This document shows positions 53,319-62,171 of a DNA stretch of 64,000 nt, piece by piece (the stretch's first letter is position 1; every line of letters starts with the position of its first letter). The stretch covers positions 62,001 through 126,000 of the forward strand of contig JAHHGZ010000019.1 of assembly GCA_019359595.1 (NCBI GenBank), given 5' to 3'. Made by a program: the position numbers and the translations under genes. The stretch comes from Cyanomargarita calcarea GSE-NOS-MK-12-04C (lineage in GTDB: Bacteria; Cyanobacteriota; Cyanobacteriia; Cyanobacteriales; Nostocaceae). The notes beneath the pieces are model-generated. The model saw nothing but the letters and a program-made list of their open reading frames with translations, ran no database searches and was not told where the DNA came from.

Positions 53319-54669
53319 ATTATTTAAAAAAACTCGTTGGCGACTTGCAGCTTGGTATGCAACAGTTATGGGTTTTATTCTCATGCTCTGCGGTTTAGTT
53401 GTTTACCAGGTAATGATTCAAGCTTACTTAGTTTCTATCGACCGAGAACTGGAATCTGTCACTGGTACATTGCAAAACGTAATTGAACCAAGTTTAAAAC
53501 AACCTAATCGTTTGGAACCTGTTTTTAAGTTGGTTATACCCAACCTTTGTTTGGCTAACTCTGACTGTCTTAACCAAACAAAACCCAGTCACCATCAGTC
53601 TTTCCATCCCGAACACGGCATTTTTAGTAATGTTTATAAAGATAAACTATATTATATTCGTTTCGTTAATACTTCAGGAAAGTTAATTGCTGCTGCTGGT
53701 TTTCGTCCCGATGAATTTCCGTCAATTGTGCGAACAAATGTATGGCAAACAATTAAAGATAAACAAGGCGATCGCTATAGCCAAAAGTCTTTAGCGCTAC
53801 ATACTCAGGATAATCAAATTTGGGGCTATATACAAGTAGGTCGCAGTCTCAAAGAATTGGATAATCGTCTTGCCAGTTTAAAATTAATTGTCGGATTGGG
53901 ATTGCCAATTTCAATACTTTTAGTTGGTGGTTCGAGTTGGTGGTTGGCAGGGTTAGCGATACGACCAATTGATCGGTCATATAAACAAATGCAACAGTTT
54001 ACTTCCGATGCTTCCCATGAATTACGTACACCATTGGCAGCAATTAATGCCACAGTAGAAACTGTGCTTGATATGGAGTATTTATCAGAACAAGAAGCAC
54101 GAGATACTTTAGCATCTATTAAACGACAAAATACTCGACTTGCTGAACTAGTTCAGGATTTGTTGCTACTGTCTCGGTTAGAGCAAAAAACCCTACCGAC
54201 ACAAAAAGAACTTTGCTGTCTGAATGTTTTAGTTAATGACCTAATTGAAGAGTTTTCTGCTTTAGCTAGTGCTGCAAACTTACAACTGACATCTTCAATA
54301 GAGCATCATCAACCATTGTACGTGGTGGGGGATGAAGACCAACTTTTGCGCGTACTGACTAATTTAATTGCGAATGCAATCCAGTACACTCCCGCAGGTG
54401 GTTATATAAACGTTATCCTCAAACGTATCAATGGTCATGCGGTGATTGAGGTTCAAGATACAGGTATCGGTATTGCAGCACCAGATGTGAAACGAATTTT
54501 CGACCGATTTTATCGAGTTTCGAGCGATCGCTCTCGTAGTACTGGTGGTTCGGGATTGGGTTTAGCGATCACAAAAGTAATTGTCCAAACGCACCAGGGT
54601 AGTATAGAGGTACAAAGTCAACTGGATAAAGGTACTAGCTTTATTGTTCGCTTACCTGCAATTCTTTAA
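53305..54669 (+). CDS. rppB: Sensor histidine kinase, RppB/NrsS/CopS-like (second copy)
   Basis: A 454-residue kinase paralogous to the one at 50435: helix 1 (WYATVMGFILMLCGLVVYQV), a periplasmic domain with NLCLANSDCLNQ Cys pair, helix 2 (LGLPISILLVGGSSWWLAG), DASHELRTPLAAINATVET with the phospho-acceptor His, LIANAIQYTPAGG, KRIFDRFYRVSSDRSRSTGG and SGLGLAITK. The frame is open from 53266, but the ATG pair at 53305/53308 overlaps the regulator stop and is the likely coupled start. With the regulator it forms a complete two-component system. The similarity of the two kinases, including the Cys pair, suggests duplication within the island. Confidence 0.9.
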   Translation: MMQLKLFKKTRWRLAAWYATVMGFILMLCGLVVYQVMIQAYLVSIDRELESVTGTLQNVIEPSLKQPNRLEPVFKLVIPNLCLANSDCLNQTKPSHHQSFHPEHGIFSNVYKDKLYYIRFVNTSGKLIAAAGFRPDEFPSIVRTNVWQTIKDKQGDRYSQKSLALHTQDNQIWGYIQVGRSLKELDNRLASLKLIVGLGLPISILLVGGSSWWLAGLAIRPIDRSYKQMQQFTSDASHELRTPLAAINATVETVLDMEYLSEQEARDTLASIKRQNTRLAELVQDLLLLSRLEQKTLPTQKELCCLNVLVNDLIEEFSALASAANLQLTSSIEHHQPLYVVGDEDQLLRVLTNLIANAIQYTPAGGYINVILKRINGHAVIEVQDTGIGIAAPDVKRIFDRFYRVSSDRSRSTGGSGLGLAITKVIVQTHQGSIEVQSQLDKGTSFIVRLPAIL

Positions 54670-54684
54670 CGCCAATTTCAGAGA

Positions 54685-54722
54685 TTTCATCCTGATTTCA
54701 TCCTCTCAAACTCAAGTTGTAT
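54685..54722 (+). promoter_or_regulatory. Regulator box 6, first of a pair before the DUF2808 genes
   Basis: TTTCAT at 54685 and 54696, spacing five; TTGTAT begins at 54717 (21 bases on), with TATTAA as an alternative at 54720. A second box lies 138 bases downstream. Confidence 0.65.
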
Positions 54723-54822
54723 TAATAACTACTGAGTCGATACAGAAGCATCACTGTTAATTTTCGAGTATCTGCCAATACTTATTGCAACATTAATAAT
54801 TACTTTTCCCAAACAGCTAAAA

Positions 54823-54864
54823 TTTCATCCAAATTTCATATCGACCTGTCAAACTTGTTATAGA
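54823..54864 (+). promoter_or_regulatory. Regulator box 7 before the DUF2808 genes
   Basis: TTTCAT at 54823 and 54834, spacing five; TTGTTA begins at 54855, 21 bases on, and a better -10, TATAGA, at 54859. The ATG at 54942 follows. Confidence 0.7.
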
Positions 54865-54941
54865 AAGCTTGGTTCGCTTCTAGTGAATTAGCAACTGACT
54901 TAACCTATATTATTAAGATTTATTATCACTAAAAAGTAGAG

Positions 54942-55415
54942 ATGAAGAGAAAAATAATTTCCCTGATTGTATTCAGTATAGCATCTACAATTTTTGCTGG
55001 TAATGCAACAGCAAAAACGGATAATAACGGGGTTAATAAAATTGATAATTCTTTTCAATTTCTCTTAAATCAGCGGTTTGTTAAACATACTTTCCAACTC
55101 CACGTTCCTAAGAACGGGAAACCTCTCTCTGAGCTAATTATTGATGCACCTGCTACTGTAGCGGTCAGCAGTGACATTGATGTACTTAATGATAATGGTC
55201 AAAAGCTCAATATCAATGTATCTGTAAATGACAAGAGGATTACTCTAAATTTTCCGGAAAAGGTCACTTATGCAACTACAAAAAAACTCTTGATTTCACT
55301 CAATAAAGTGCAACAACCAAGAAGCGGTTCTGATTCAATTTATAACCTTTCTGTAAGAGTTCTTGGGAGTGATGCTGAGATTTCCATCGGACAAGCTCAG
55401 TTTCAGGCATTTTAG
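54942..55415 (+). CDS. DUF2808 exported protein (first copy)
   Basis: A 157-residue exported protein: signal peptide (IISLIVFSIASTIFAGNATA), then a DUF2808-type beta domain (KHTFQLHVPKNGKPLSELII, APATVAVSSDIDVLNDNGQK, LNINVSVNDKRITLNFPEKV, AQFQAF end). DUF2808 proteins are small cyanobacterial envelope proteins of unknown function. Two regulator boxes precede it. A paralogue follows at 55567 with the same layout. There are no Cys or Met clusters and few His, so no obvious metal site is visible; its link to metal stress rests on the boxes and position. Confidence 0.78.
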   Translation: MKRKIISLIVFSIASTIFAGNATAKTDNNGVNKIDNSFQFLLNQRFVKHTFQLHVPKNGKPLSELIIDAPATVAVSSDIDVLNDNGQKLNINVSVNDKRITLNFPEKVTYATTKKLLISLNKVQQPRSGSDSIYNLSVRVLGSDAEISIGQAQFQAF

Positions 55416-55566
55416 TTTCTGGGTTTTGACCATAAGTACGAAAATCTCACGATTTAGAAAGTAGTAGAGATTTTGTGAATTTATAATGCATCGATTATTA
55501 ATAGGTCTATTTTGTATAAACAAGTCTAAATCTTTGCTGAAATTATTAACTTAGTAAGGAGTAATT

Positions 55567-56049
55567 ATGAATAAATCAATGATTTACGCTTTAACATTGG
55601 CTTTAGTTAGCGCAATCTTTATCCCTACCTACGCAGAAGCTCATGATGATAATGCTACGCTTCCTCATATTGGTGGAAACTCAGAATTTGCTCAGAGTAA
55701 GTGGGCACCTGTTCGACATAGTTTTGACTTACATATTCCTAAAAATAGTAAAGCTGTATCCCAGCTAATTATTCAAGTTCCTGATGTAATAAGGATAAGT
55801 GACAAGAATCGTATTGATGTGGTTGATACGCAGGGACAAAAAATCGATACTAATATCTCTGTCAATGGCAAAATTATTGTACTAACTTTCCTTAATACTG
55901 TTGCTCCTAACACCAAACTAGAAATTGATATCAATAATGTCAAACGACCAATTGGTGGAAATGGTTCAGTTTATCAAATGTCTGCCAAATTTTTTGGTAG
56001 CGATGTAGTATTACCTGTAGGTTTTGCTAGGTTTCGTGTAAATGGTTAA
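55567..56049 (+). CDS. DUF2808 exported protein (second copy)
   Basis: 160 residues: signal peptide (ALTLALVSAIFIPTYAEA), a short His/Asp-rich start of the mature protein (HDDNATLPHIGG), then the same domain as its neighbour (RHSFDLHIPKNSKAVSQLII, NRIDVVDTQGQKIDTNISVN, APNTKLEIDINNVKRPIGGN). AAGGAG precedes the ATG. It lies 152 bases after the first copy with no box of its own, so it is probably co-transcribed, and a strong terminator follows. The pair looks like a tandem duplication. Confidence 0.78.
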   Translation: MNKSMIYALTLALVSAIFIPTYAEAHDDNATLPHIGGNSEFAQSKWAPVRHSFDLHIPKNSKAVSQLIIQVPDVIRISDKNRIDVVDTQGQKIDTNISVNGKIIVLTFLNTVAPNTKLEIDINNVKRPIGGNGSVYQMSAKFFGSDVVLPVGFARFRVNG

Positions 56050-56088
56050 TTTAGTATTTACTTCTATTAAGTAAGCTGATTAATAACT

Positions 56089-56136
56089 AAAAAACCTTAT
56101 CTTTATCTCATAAATTTGAGAAAAGATAAGGTTTTT
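56089..56136. terminator. Strong bidirectional terminator after the DUF2808 pair
   Basis: AAAAAACCTTATCTTT and AAAGATAAGGTTTTT pair around an inner TCTCA/TGAGA stem; a run of A at one end and of T at the other makes it work in both directions. Confidence 0.88.
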
Positions 56137-56204
56137 CTTATTCATTTCTTATTATTTTTTTACCTATAGTATGCATAAAAAACCGAGAGATATTACTCCT
56201 CTAA

Positions 56205-56242
56205 TTTCATCTTTATTTCATTCTTGATTGTCATACTAACAA
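56205..56242 (+). promoter_or_regulatory. Regulator box 8 without a downstream gene
   Basis: TTTCAT at 56205 and 56216, spacing five; TAACAA begins at 56237 (21 bases on), or TACTAA at 56234. No ORF follows before the converging alanine racemase gene. The region 56243-56506 holds two hairpins, TCCTCT-TCA-AGAGGA (56331-56345) and CAGCGATT-TAT-AATCGCTG (56361-56379), and otherwise nothing recognisable. Confidence 0.6.
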
Positions 56243-56506
56243 TGAAGTTGTTTTGGTAGAACTGAAGCCATACTAAACTCTCTAGTACAGCACGGCGGAA
56301 ATATACCTACCATCTAGAACTTGAATTTAGTCCTCTTCAAGAGGAATGAGCGCGACTCGTCAGCGATTTATAATCGCTGGCGGGTTAGGTATTAACAATC
56401 TTTTTGTTTAATTATGCCGAGATGCACTAGTCAGTTAATTATTTTTTGTCTTTGTTACAAGAACTAATTATGTTTTTCATGCAAATGCTCCACTCCCCAT
56501 TCCTTG

Positions 56507-57694
56507 TTAAATCACGCCTAAACGAGGCAAGCGATGCTTGAAACCGCAGAGAATTTCCCAAGAAATAGTATTTAATTCTCCAGCCCAATCATCAACAGTG
56601 ATTTTTTCGCTACCCTCTTGCCCAAGTAAAGTCACGACTTCCCCTTCTTGTAAGTCTGGGATAATACTCACATCCAGCATCATCTGATCCATTGTAATGG
56701 TGCCAATTTGCCGGACTCGTTTACCGCGAATTAATACTTGGATTTTGTTGGAAAGATTGCGCGGTACACCATCAGCATAACCAATTCCCACAACGGCAAT
56801 CCTCATTTCACCCGGGGTAATAAAATGATGCCCGTAGCTCACCCCTGTTGCTTCTGCTATGGTTTTAACCTGGGTAACTCGCGCTCTAACTTGCAAAACT
56901 GGTTTCAGGTCTATTACGTTTTGCAAATGAGGGGCTGGCGAAAGTCCGTAGATAGCTAAACCAGGACGCACCATGTCGTAATGTAAAGCTTTATCGGCGA
57001 GGGTGCCTGCGGAGTTTGCTAGATGCAAGCAAGGTGGTTCTATTCCCATTTCTTTGATTCGGGCGATCGCCGACTTAAATCTTTGATGCTGTTGTTGCAT
57101 CACTGTCGGATCGGGACTATCTGCTGTTGCGAGATGGGAATAAATGCTAGCAATTTTTAAATGCGGCAATCTTTCCACCAGTTGCACAAACTCAGTTGCT
57201 TGCTGCCAGTCGGTTCCCAATCGGGACATACCTGTATCTAATTTGACGTGTACTGCTATGGGGGTATTATATTTTATCGCTTCTAGGGTAGTGGAAAATA
57301 TTAGCGCTTGCTTGGGACTACAGAGAGTCGGTTGCAGTTTCCAGTGAGCGATCGCATGAATTTGCTCTGAGGTATAAGTCGCGCCTAAAATCAAAATTGG
57401 AGCTTTAATCCCAGCTTCTCGCAGTTGAATTCCCTCCGGAACTGTGGCAACACCTAGCCAACTAGCTCCCGATTGTAGGGCTGTTTGAGCGACCGTTACA
57501 GACCCATGTCCGTAAGCATCAGCTTTGACTACCGCCATTAATTGGGTGTGCGGGGACAAAAATTTCCGCAGTTGGCGCACGTTATGCGATAACGCTTCTA
57601 AATCGACTTCCACCCAAGCACGTTGCGAAAACCAAGCATAAGTGTCGCATTGCTGATTTGCTGCAATCGTAGTGCTTTGATCGTGACTCAACAT
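56507..57694 (-). CDS. alr: Alanine racemase
   Basis: A pyridoxal-phosphate enzyme that converts L- to D-alanine for peptidoglycan synthesis. 395 residues with Lys57 for PLP in MAVVKADAYGHG, the barrel motifs HVKLDTGMSRLG and LHLANSAGTL, MVRPGLAIYGLSP, and catalytic Tyr306 in GIGYADGVPRNLSN, plus TMDQMMLDVS. The first 20 residues (before YAWFSQRAWVEVDL) are an extra tail, so an internal start is possible, but the next Met is at residue 53, inside the domain. The length is typical. It is a single gene with convergent orientation to the metal island. Confidence 0.95.
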   Translation of the reverse strand: MLSHDQSTTIAANQQCDTYAWFSQRAWVEVDLEALSHNVRQLRKFLSPHTQLMAVVKADAYGHGSVTVAQTALQSGASWLGVATVPEGIQLREAGIKAPILILGATYTSEQIHAIAHWKLQPTLCSPKQALIFSTTLEAIKYNTPIAVHVKLDTGMSRLGTDWQQATEFVQLVERLPHLKIASIYSHLATADSPDPTVMQQQHQRFKSAIARIKEMGIEPPCLHLANSAGTLADKALHYDMVRPGLAIYGLSPAPHLQNVIDLKPVLQVRARVTQVKTIAEATGVSYGHHFITPGEMRIAVVGIGYADGVPRNLSNKIQVLIRGKRVRQIGTITMDQMMLDVSIIPDLQEGEVVTLLGQEGSEKITVDDWAGELNTISWEILCGFKHRLPRLGVI

Positions 57695-58033
57695 TTTTTT
57701 ACCACTCCTATGAATCGACAGATAAAGCTAATTTGTGTTCTGATGAGTTATTCACACCACTAAAAGCCAAAGACGGATTAATCAGGAAGTTTACCTTTCA
57801 TCTTGTTCTCTGCACAAGACTATTAAATTGCACAAGTGTATTAGTAAATAAATTTAGTATACGTAATTGCAAATTTAATTTTTATTTAAACAGTTCTATA
57901 CCCTTGTAATGCTTGCAATACTTTGCTGCTGTCCAGTTTTGGAAATTTTGAAAAAGTATAATTTATTCTCATACCCAAACCAGGATAGACTTGTGTTAAT
58001 ATATGTAAAACTAATACCTCAAAGCGACAATCA
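57695..58033. other. Intergenic region between divergent alr and HNH genes
   Basis: 339 AT-rich bases with divergent promoters expected. Nothing else is recognised. Confidence 0.4.
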
Positions 58034-58531
58034 ATGGGGAAGGTTTTAGTCCTAAACGCCTCTTACGAACCGCTCAATATAACGAGCTGGCGTCGCGCTG
58101 CAGTTTTATTAATCAAGGGTAAGGCAGAGCGGGTGGAACACAACGGGAAATTCCTATACACGGATTTTCCACTACCGACTGTGATTCGTCTGCGCCATTA
58201 TGTGCGAGTTCCCTACAAGGAAATACCTCTGACCCGCCGAAATATATTGCATCGTGATGGGCACACTTGTCAATACTGTGGCTACACGGGTGACGAGTTG
58301 ACCCTAGACCATGTAAATCCGCGATCGCGTGGTGGAGGAGATAGCTGGGAAAATATCGTGACAGCTTGTGTGCGCTGCAACGTCAAAAAGGGCAGTCGCA
58401 CGCCTCACGAAGCCCATATGCCCTTGCGCCATCAGCCACGCAGACCTTACAGCAGCCTTTATTTTGAGGTAAGTAAGCATCTCAAGAGTGGATTGCATCA
58501 AGAATGGCAAAAATATGTTATCGGTCTTTAA
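58034..58531 (+). CDS. HNH endonuclease family protein
   Basis: A 165-residue protein of the conserved cyanobacterial HNH family. N-terminal region: KVLVLNASYEPLNITSWRRA. HNH core: HTCQYCGYTGDELTLDHVNP with the zinc-binding CxxC, the catalytic Asp-His, SRGGGDSWENIVTACVRCN with Asn and the second CxxC. The C-terminus is HQPRRPYSSLYFEVSKHL. Members are found in nearly all cyanobacteria as housekeeping genes rather than in mobile elements; the substrate is unknown. It is a single gene. All HNH residues appear to be intact. Confidence 0.88.
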   Translation: MGKVLVLNASYEPLNITSWRRAAVLLIKGKAERVEHNGKFLYTDFPLPTVIRLRHYVRVPYKEIPLTRRNILHRDGHTCQYCGYTGDELTLDHVNPRSRGGGDSWENIVTACVRCNVKKGSRTPHEAHMPLRHQPRRPYSSLYFEVSKHLKSGLHQEWQKYVIGL

Positions 58532-59020
58532 CACTGGTTAAGAAATCCTTTCATGTCGTCTGCTGTCACTTAGTGGTTGGTGGAGTCGGAAGCTTTGTGA
58601 GTAATTGCGAGCTTGTTTTCGTTCCTCAAAAGACGAGTCCGATCCGAGTGCATTAATTATTATGCAAGGGATGGACATTAGGGATGTTCAATTTATGCGA
58701 CAACATTATATGCGCCGCAAAATACCAAAGGTACCATAATACATTATGTTGGTAGTATATTATCAATGTCTTAATCTGTTTCGAGTCCAATCTTTGTCAA
58801 TTGAGTTGATCAAAGCTGATTGTGTGTGAAAAAAAATATTGCGATTTGCTTGTTGTTTATTAAAGATTTGACCTTTAACAGAAAAATACACTGTTAGACA
58901 CAGTGTCATCAGCCTTAATTTTTGCGAATATCTTAGTGTGCGGCTAAATTGCACCATTCAAGCGGTTTGAGTGTTTGTAAACCAATAAAACCAGCCCCAC
59001 GCTCATAAAAAACGTTCCCT
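58532..59020. other. Intergenic region, nothing recognised
   Basis: 489 bases. Leftward ORFs here have no family features. No clear hairpin or repeat is visible. The promoter of the DHH gene is expected near the right end. Confidence 0.4.
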
Positions 59021-60304
59021 ATGCAAGTGAATTCTTCTCTTACGCAGCTTGAGAGTTTACCATTGACCACAGAACTGACCCCAGACGATGCAGAAACAGA
59101 CAAAGAACCTGTTGAAATTCCCCTAGGCAAGCAATCCATCGCCGCATTTACAGGAGATGCAGGGACTTATCTCGGTCAGCGTAGCAACAGCATCACAAAT
59201 CACAAATCAGAAGAATTACGGCAAACGCTCCTATCGCACCGACATGAGCGCCAACTGGTTATTCTACAAGATTTTCCCGACCCTGATGCCCTCTCTTCTG
59301 CCTGGGCATACCAGTTAATTGCTCAACAATACGACATCAAATGTGAAATTATTTACGCTGGGACTCTCAGCCATCAAGAGAATATTGCCTTGGTGAAGTT
59401 GACTGGATTACCCGCCCATCGTTGGTCTATGCCAACCTTGAGGAGTAAAGATTTATCCTCATATCAAGGTTTTGTATTAATTGATAATCAGGGGACGACC
59501 TCTGGACTATTAGCAATGGTGCTTTCTTCTGGAATTCCATTGATCGCAGTCATTGACCATCACAGCTTCCAAGGAGAACTTAAGTCAGAGTTTGTTGATG
59601 TTCGCCCGACAGTCAGAGCCACAGCAACTATTTTTACTCAGTATATACAAGCGGGATTACTGAATTTAGATAGCAGCATAAATCAGCATGTAAAATGCGC
59701 TACAGCATTGATGCATGGCTTGCGATCGGATACAAATCGATTAATGCAAGCGCAAGAAGAAGATTTTATGGCAGCCGCTTATCTAAGTCGATATTGTGAC
59801 GCTCAACTGCTGAACACCGTACTCCAGGCAAATCGCTCCAAACCGGTGATGGATGTCATCGAGCGATCGCTAAAAAATCGCATCGTGCAAAATAACTTTT
59901 CCATCGCCGGTGTTGGTTACTTGCGCTACGACGATCGAGACGCCATTCCCCAAGCCGCTGACTTTTTAGTTACAGAAGAAAACGTCCATACTGCAGTAGT
60001 GTACGGTATAGTCCACGACGAAGACGAAGAATTGGAAATAGTCGTCGGCTCCCTGAGAACCTCCAAACTCACCCTAGATCCTGACGAATTTATCAAGGAA
60101 GCCTTTGGGCAAGATAGCAGTGGGCGGTTTTTTGGCGGTGGAAGGACAAGCGCAGGTGGTTTTGAAATTCCGATGGGCTTCTTGTCTGGGGGTAACGAAA
60201 ACTCTGCCTATGCCAAGATAAAATGGGAAGTCTTTGATGCCCAAATTAAACAGAAGTTGCTGAGATTGGTTAATCCCAAAGATAATCCGATTCATCCAGA
60301 ATAG
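59021..60304 (+). CDS. DHH/DHHA1 phosphoesterase (NrnA-like oligoribonuclease/pAp phosphatase)
   Basis: 427 residues with a DHH catalytic domain: LVILQDFPDPDALSSAWAYQ (metal-binding DxD), QGFVLIDNQG, LIAVIDHHS (DHH motif) and VDVRPTVRATATIF. The DHHA1 domain carries FFGGGRTSAGGFEIPMGF. NrnA-type enzymes degrade short RNA oligomers and dephosphorylate pAp. The first 65 residues are a family-specific N-terminal extension, rich in Glu/Thr and probably disordered. The ATG at 59021 was chosen as the first in frame; a shorter start is possible. It is followed by a heptamer repeat block and sixA. Confidence 0.87.
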   Translation: MQVNSSLTQLESLPLTTELTPDDAETDKEPVEIPLGKQSIAAFTGDAGTYLGQRSNSITNHKSEELRQTLLSHRHERQLVILQDFPDPDALSSAWAYQLIAQQYDIKCEIIYAGTLSHQENIALVKLTGLPAHRWSMPTLRSKDLSSYQGFVLIDNQGTTSGLLAMVLSSGIPLIAVIDHHSFQGELKSEFVDVRPTVRATATIFTQYIQAGLLNLDSSINQHVKCATALMHGLRSDTNRLMQAQEEDFMAAAYLSRYCDAQLLNTVLQANRSKPVMDVIERSLKNRIVQNNFSIAGVGYLRYDDRDAIPQAADFLVTEENVHTAVVYGIVHDEDEELEIVVGSLRTSKLTLDPDEFIKEAFGQDSSGRFFGGGRTSAGGFEIPMGFLSGGNENSAYAKIKWEVFDAQIKQKLLRLVNPKDNPIHPE

Positions 60305-60402
60305 GAAGTTAGGAGTTAGGATTTAGGAGTTGAGATTTAGGAGTTAGGAGTTAACAATTCATTACTCATCACTCCTAACTCCTAACTCATCACTCCTAAC
60401 TT
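60304..60402. repeat. TAGGAGT heptamer repeats between the DHH and sixA genes
   Basis: About five TTAGGAGT/TTAGGATT units are followed by the complementary ACTCCTAACTCCTAACTC series, forming a long imperfect inverted repeat. It starts on the stop codon of the DHH gene. Confidence 0.78.
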
Positions 60403-60424
60403 TTCCCCATTCCCCATTCAAACC

Positions 60425-60919
60425 GTGGAACTCTATTTAATTCGTCATGGCATTGCCCAAGAACGGGAAGCAAACATCAAAGATGAGGAACGAAATCTTA
60501 CCGAAGAAGGACGAAGAAAAACAGAGAAAGTCGCAAACCGATTGTTACAGTTGGGCTTGCACTTTGATTTGATTGCCACCAGTCCTTTGGTGCGAGCTGT
60601 CCAAACGGCAGAAATCCTGATTGGCACTGGACTTAGTACCCAACTTGAAAAATGCGCCCATCTTGCTCCTGAAGGTAATATTCACAATTGGCTTGTCGAG
60701 TGGTTCGAGCTTCATAATTTTTCCAAAACTACCCAGTTGGCATTGGTTGGGCATGAACCATGTTTGAGCAATTGGGCAGAAATTCTAATTTCGCAAGAAG
60801 CTTCATCAGGATTTGTCTTGAAAAAAGCGGGTATGATTGGGTTAAAACTACCAGATAATGGTAACCCCTTGGGTCGCAGTCAGATGTTTTGGTTGACACC
60901 ACCCAAGTACTTGCTCTAA
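60425..60919 (+). CDS. sixA: Phosphohistidine phosphatase SixA
   Basis: SixA removes phosphate from phosphohistidine. The 164-residue product begins MELYLIRHGIAQE with the RHG active-site motif, then ERNLTEEGRRKTEKVANRL, FDLIATSPLVRAVQTAEIL, and the second catalytic His in LALVGHEPCLSNW. It is a small histidine phosphatase domain of normal length. The start is a GTG at 60425, and no in-frame ATG gives the RHG strand. It lies 115 bases before the citrate synthase gene and is probably an independent unit because of the repeat block before it. Confidence 0.9.
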   Translation: MELYLIRHGIAQEREANIKDEERNLTEEGRRKTEKVANRLLQLGLHFDLIATSPLVRAVQTAEILIGTGLSTQLEKCAHLAPEGNIHNWLVEWFELHNFSKTTQLALVGHEPCLSNWAEILISQEASSGFVLKKAGMIGLKLPDNGNPLGRSQMFWLTPPKYLL

Positions 60920-61034
60920 CAGGTTTGCAGCATTTTTAATGAAATTGTTGTGAGTATAGATACTGTTACTGTAAGTGTAATTTCTGGGAAGTTGGCCTTG
61001 ACTATAGTATGAACACAAATTAGATGGTGTTGCC

Positions 61035-62171
61035 ATGTCGGTGTGCGAATTCAGGCCCGGTTTGGAAGGCATTCCCGCCGCCCAATCCAGTATCAGTTTT
61101 GTTGATGGGCAAAAGGGATTATTAGAATATCGTGGCATCCGGATTGAGGAACTGGCTTCCAAAAGTACATTTCTGGAAACTGCTTATCTCTTAATCTGGG
61201 GTCAACTACCTGACTTTGAAGAACTAAAAGCCTTTGAGCATGAAGTTCGCTACCACAGACGGATAAAATACCGGATTCGGGACATGATGAAGTCCTTTCC
61301 CGAAAGCGGTCATCCAATGGACGCTCTGCAAGCCTCAGCGGCTGCTTTGGGCTTATTTTATTCACGCCGTGACTTACATAACCCTGTCTACATTCGGGAT
61401 GCTGTAGTTCGCTTGGTGGCAACGATCCCCACGATGGTAGCAGCGTTCCAGCTAATGCGAAAAGGCAACGATCCTATCCGTCCGAATGATGGCTTAGACT
61501 ATTCCGCCAACTTTCTGTACATGCTCAGTGAGGAAGAACCTGACCCATTGGCGTCGCGAATTTTTGATGTGTGTTTGATACTTCATGCCGAACACACTAT
61601 GAACGCTTCCACCTTCAGTGCCAGAGTAACAGCTTCCACTTTGACTGACCCCTATGCTGTAGTTGCTAGTGCGGTTGGAACTTTAGGTGGCCCCTTGCAT
61701 GGTGGGGCAAATGAAGAAGTAATCCAGATGTTAGAAGAAATTGGCTGTGTGGAGAATGTCCGTCCCTATATAGAAGGCTGCCTGGAACGCAAAGCCAAAA
61801 TTATGGGCTTTGGGCACCGTGTCTACAAGGTAAAAGACCCCCGTGCCACGATTTTGCAAGATTTGGCAGAGCAGTTGTTTGCCAAGTTTGGACATGACAA
61901 GTATTACGACATTGCCTTAGAAATGGAAAAGGTGGTGGAAGAAAAACTTGCCAACAAAGGGATTTATCCTAACGTTGACTTTTACTCAGGTTTGGTGTAT
62001 GGAAAGATGGGAATTCCCACAGACTTATTTACACCAATATTTGCGATCGCTCGGGTTGCAGGTTGGTTGGCACACTGGAAAGAGCAACTAGCAGAAAACC
62101 GGATTTTCCGACCGACTCAGGTTTACAACGGTCTGCACGAAGCCGCTTATATACCCATAGAACAGCGATAA
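61035..62171 (+). CDS. gltA: Citrate synthase
   Basis: Citrate synthase joins acetyl-CoA and oxaloacetate at the entry of the (cyanobacterial) TCA pathway and supplies 2-oxoglutarate for nitrogen assimilation. 378 residues, the short form. Active-site residues: His184/His187 in LILHAEHTMNAS, His222 in GGPLHGGANEE, His261 in MGFGHRVYK and Asp315 in NVDFYSG. CoA-binding and dimer regions look complete and the length is normal. No strong ribosome-binding site precedes the ATG. It is followed after 433 bases by ndhA; the gltA-ndhA neighbourhood is conserved in cyanobacteria as I recall. Confidence 0.95.
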   Translation: MSVCEFRPGLEGIPAAQSSISFVDGQKGLLEYRGIRIEELASKSTFLETAYLLIWGQLPDFEELKAFEHEVRYHRRIKYRIRDMMKSFPESGHPMDALQASAAALGLFYSRRDLHNPVYIRDAVVRLVATIPTMVAAFQLMRKGNDPIRPNDGLDYSANFLYMLSEEEPDPLASRIFDVCLILHAEHTMNASTFSARVTASTLTDPYAVVASAVGTLGGPLHGGANEEVIQMLEEIGCVENVRPYIEGCLERKAKIMGFGHRVYKVKDPRATILQDLAEQLFAKFGHDKYYDIALEMEKVVEEKLANKGIYPNVDFYSGLVYGKMGIPTDLFTPIFAIARVAGWLAHWKEQLAENRIFRPTQVYNGLHEAAYIPIEQR

